Assembly (NCBI GenBank): GCA_017420845.1
Contig: JAFQOC010000037.1
Coordinates: forward strand, 1-5,557
Direction of reading: 5' to 3'
Source of the DNA: Clostridia bacterium
GTDB lineage: Bacteria > Bacillota > Clostridia > Oscillospirales > CAG-272
Length of the DNA: 5,557 nucleotides
Shown: piece by piece, positions 3,913 to 5,557 of the stretch
Layout of the letters: the number at the start of each line of letters is the position of its first letter
How positions within the stretch are numbered: position 1 is the stretch's first letter
Translations under genes and position numbers: made by a program
Notes under the pieces: generated by a model
What the model was told of the DNA's origin: nothing
Seen by the model: the letters and a program-made list of their open reading frames with translations, nothing else
Database searches by the model: none

Positions 3913-5520
3913 TCATTCTTTCTTACGCTTTTGAAGCATAGCCACAGCCGCGCCGGCCAGCATCAGCAGGACAGCGGAGCCGCCCAGGAACGACTGACAG
4001 CCGCTCTGTTCGGTGGCATCGGTCACATCCGCAGTGGTGGACTCCTCGGTGACAGCGGGCTCGGTCACGGGAGTCGTAGCGGCCTCGGTAGGCGCGTCGG
4101 TAGCGGGCTCTGTGGGGACCTCGGTAGGCGCCTCGGTCTCTACGGGAGGCTCGTCGGTGCGGAGGCGGTAGACACGGCCCTCGCCCGCGCGGAAGGTGTC
4201 CTTCATAACGCCGTCCTCGATCTCCACGGGGATATACTCACCGGTGAAGGGGTCGAAGTACTCCAGCCACTTCACATCCCCCGACAGATCCACGTTAAAC
4301 TTGCAATCCAGGGTATCCCGCTTGGTGTTCTTATTGAAGAGCATGATATAGCGGTCCTCGCCCTCCTTGGGCTCCATGACGCTGATGATAAACTCAAAGC
4401 GCTGGGTGGTAGGCTGGATGAAGTAGTCCTCGGGAAGGGTCTCCACTCCTGCGGCAGGACGGGAATGGTATGCGTGGACCACGTCCTGATTCATGAGAAT
4501 GGAGGACAGGCCGCGAACCTCCCAGTTCAGCTCGCTGAAGGCGGCGAAGAGCTCGGGATCGCGGATGGTGCCGTCACGGTAGATGAGGGAGTCGCGGAAG
4601 CCCTCGCCCTCGGTGTCGGAGGAGCCGGGGCAAACCAGGTTGAACCAGGAGAGAGCCTTGAAGCCGTAGGCCAGGTAGCCGTAGACGTTCCAGCGCATCT
4701 CATTCACGGTAGGCATACGGGTACCGTTCCAGGCGGTGGACTGGGGGAAGGCGTGGGTCTTGAGCTTGCCGTTCTCGTAGGCCACCTTGCGGAGCACCTC
4801 CATATCGGCGAAAATGTCGGTCAGCACCACCCCGCCGTCGCGGAAGGGGTAGTAGTCGTGGGACAGATACTCGATGTTCTCGGGCCCGATGGTCTGGACG
4901 AAGTTGGTAACGTGCTCCTCATAAGTACCGCCCAGGGCCCACTCGGGGGCGTAGCTGGGGAAGAGGTTGACCATGGGATAGCGGGTCTGATCCGCCTCGC
5001 GGTAGAGCTTCACCAAGCGGGCGATCTCGGGAAACTTGTCGGCGGTAGGCTCGTCCACCACGTGGTAGCCCACGCAATGCTCTTTACCCGCGGCGAATTC
5101 CACGCCGATGGCGATATTCTTCTCAGCCATGCTACCGTTCATCTGGTAGATCATGTTGCGCTTGGCGTACTGCTCCTCGACGTTGTTCCAGTACTCGGCG
5201 TCATACATGGCGCCCGAGCCGAAATCCCGGGGGAACATATTGAAGTTGAGGCCTGCGGCGGCCATCTGATCCAGCTGGTACTCGTAGCTGTCGGTCTCAA
5301 AGGAGTAGAAGGTCACCCAAGAGCCAATGAGCAGATCGTCGGTGGTAACGTCGTCGGCCATGATCTTCTCGCGGTATGCCTGCTTCTTGGCCTCGTACTC
5401 GGCGTCGGCGGCCTCCTCAGCATGAGCGGTCAGCGCCGCGACGGGGATGGCCAGAGCAGAGAACAGCATGAGAGCGGCCATGATACGGCACAGAACACGA
5501 AGAGTCGTCTGTTTTTTCAT
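3913..5520 (-). CDS. Secreted, C-terminally anchored TIM-barrel glycoside-hydrolase-like protein
   Basis: The 535-residue product has a signal peptide (MKKQTTLRVLCR, then a hydrophobic core to about 30, likely cleavage after AHA34). The predicted (beta/alpha)8 domain spans about 62-350. Notable residues are HVVDEP (Asp156-Glu157), a usual place for the acid/base Glu in barrel hydrolases, HDYYPF (221-226), HAFPQSTAWNG (256-266) and a PTVNEMRWNVYGYLAYGFKALSW-type helix (270-292). A beta-rich domain (about 366-453) ends in GRVYRL, as in C-terminal domains of many glycosidases. A Thr/Glu/Pro linker (about 455-505), Ser-Gly-Cys508, a membrane helix (about 511-529) and KRKKE complete it. The likely role is surface-bound carbohydrate degradation; substrate and exact GH family cannot be named. 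A second catalytic Glu is not obvious. The frame extends to the window edge, but AAAGGAG (5537-5531) lies 10 nt before ATG 5520, and the signal peptide starts there. Confidence 0.93.
   Translation of the reverse strand: MKKQTTLRVLCRIMAALMLFSALAIPVAALTAHAEEAADAEYEAKKQAYREKIMADDVTTDDLLIGSWVTFYSFETDSYEYQLDQMAAAGLNFNMFPRDFGSGAMYDAEYWNNVEEQYAKRNMIYQMNGSMAEKNIAIGVEFAAGKEHCVGYHVVDEPTADKFPEIARLVKLYREADQTRYPMVNLFPSYAPEWALGGTYEEHVTNFVQTIGPENIEYLSHDYYPFRDGGVVLTDIFADMEVLRKVAYENGKLKTHAFPQSTAWNGTRMPTVNEMRWNVYGYLAYGFKALSWFNLVCPGSSDTEGEGFRDSLIYRDGTIRDPELFAAFSELNWEVRGLSSILMNQDVVHAYHSRPAAGVETLPEDYFIQPTTQRFEFIISVMEPKEGEDRYIMLFNKNTKRDTLDCKFNVDLSGDVKWLEYFDPFTGEYIPVEIEDGVMKDTFRAGEGRVYRLRTDEPPVETEAPTEVPTEPATDAPTEAATTPVTEPAVTEESTTADVTDATEQSGCQSFLGGSAVLLMLAGAAVAMLQKRKKE
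3916..4005 (-). other. C-terminal anchor: Ser-Gly-Cys motif, membrane helix, basic tail
   Basis: Residues 506-535 of the secreted protein have the three-part layout of a protein-sorting signal: a short motif (SGCQSFLGG), a hydrophobic helix of about 19 residues and a KRKKE tail. There is no LPXTG. The Cys directly before the helix recalls Cys-containing C-terminal signals known from other phyla (such as MYXO-CTERM), but whether it is processed here is unknown. Confidence 0.7.
4083..4131 (-). repeat. Low-complexity Thr/Glu/Pro linker repeat inside the secreted enzyme
   Basis: A 13-nt direct repeat (CCTCGGTAGGCGC on the plus strand) occurs at 4083-4095 and 4119-4131, 36 nt (12 codons) apart. 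It lies in the part encoding EAPTE/DAPTE units of the flexible linker, which as a whole spans about 4006-4158. Such repeats commonly vary in copy number between strains. Confidence 0.65.
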
Positions 5521-5530
5521 AGTAATTCGT

Positions 5531-5537
5531 CTCCTTT
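5531..5537 (-). promoter_or_regulatory. Ribosome binding site of the secreted enzyme
   Basis: AAAGGAG on the minus strand is 10 nt before ATG 5520. It fixes the start there rather than at the upstream in-frame codon at the window edge. No promoter is visible in the 20 nt of sequence beyond it. Confidence 0.8.
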
Positions 5538-5557
5538 CGGGGGAGGATGGGGTCATC

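Noticed and set aside
4006..4158. Linker repeats considered as a CRISPR or tandem-repeat array
   Set aside because: They are imperfect codon-level repeats of a Thr/Glu/Pro linker in frame within a gene, with no uniform repeat-spacer structure.
5521..5556. A twelve-residue N-terminal extension of the secreted enzyme
   Set aside because: It would place the ribosome binding site inside the coding region and put a charged Arg-rich stretch before the signal peptide. ATG 5520 gives a normal signal peptide.

Overview
The window looks like a chromosomal segment of a GC-rich member of the Clostridia, most plausibly a gut or rumen Oscillospirales/Ruminococcaceae relative. The reasons are strong AGGAGG ribosome binding sites before every gene, sigma-A promoters with a perfect TATAAT, DUF5058 and UPF0316/DUF2179 membrane proteins, and a secreted enzyme with a TEAPTE-type Thr/Glu/Pro linker and a Gly-Cys C-terminal membrane anchor. 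This placement is inference; no rRNA or other phylogenetic marker is present. All genes lie on the minus strand, so transcription runs from high to low coordinates. I see no insertion sequence, integrase, phage gene, CRISPR array, tRNA or rRNA.

From the right end: (1) 5520-3913 encodes a 535-residue exported TIM-barrel glycoside-hydrolase-like protein with a C-terminal beta domain, low-complexity linker and membrane anchor, closed by a hairpin terminator at 3900-3863. (2) 3812-3333 encodes a small HAD-fold protein of the type linked to RNA-repair proteins, followed by two hairpins, the second a likely terminator. (3) A consensus promoter at 3200-3172 drives a four-gene operon: a membrane protein with a DUF3592-like domain (3139-2570), a UPF0316/DUF2179 membrane protein (2523-1972), a MazG-like all-alpha NTP pyrophosphohydrolase (1926-1603) and an unrecognised soluble 183-residue protein (1599-1048). 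The operon ends at a textbook terminator (1033-1004). (4) A second consensus promoter (956-928) drives a DUF5058 membrane protein (871-131), translationally coupled to a second membrane protein that runs off the left edge (129-1).

The transcription units look functionally independent: carbohydrate handling at the cell surface, a stand-alone HAD phosphatase, a possible nucleotide-sanitation/membrane operon, and a probable two-component membrane complex. Nothing here is a clear new defence or mobile system. The least explained items are the four-gene operon with its orphan last gene, the DUF5058 pair, and the Cys-containing C-terminal anchor of the secreted enzyme.
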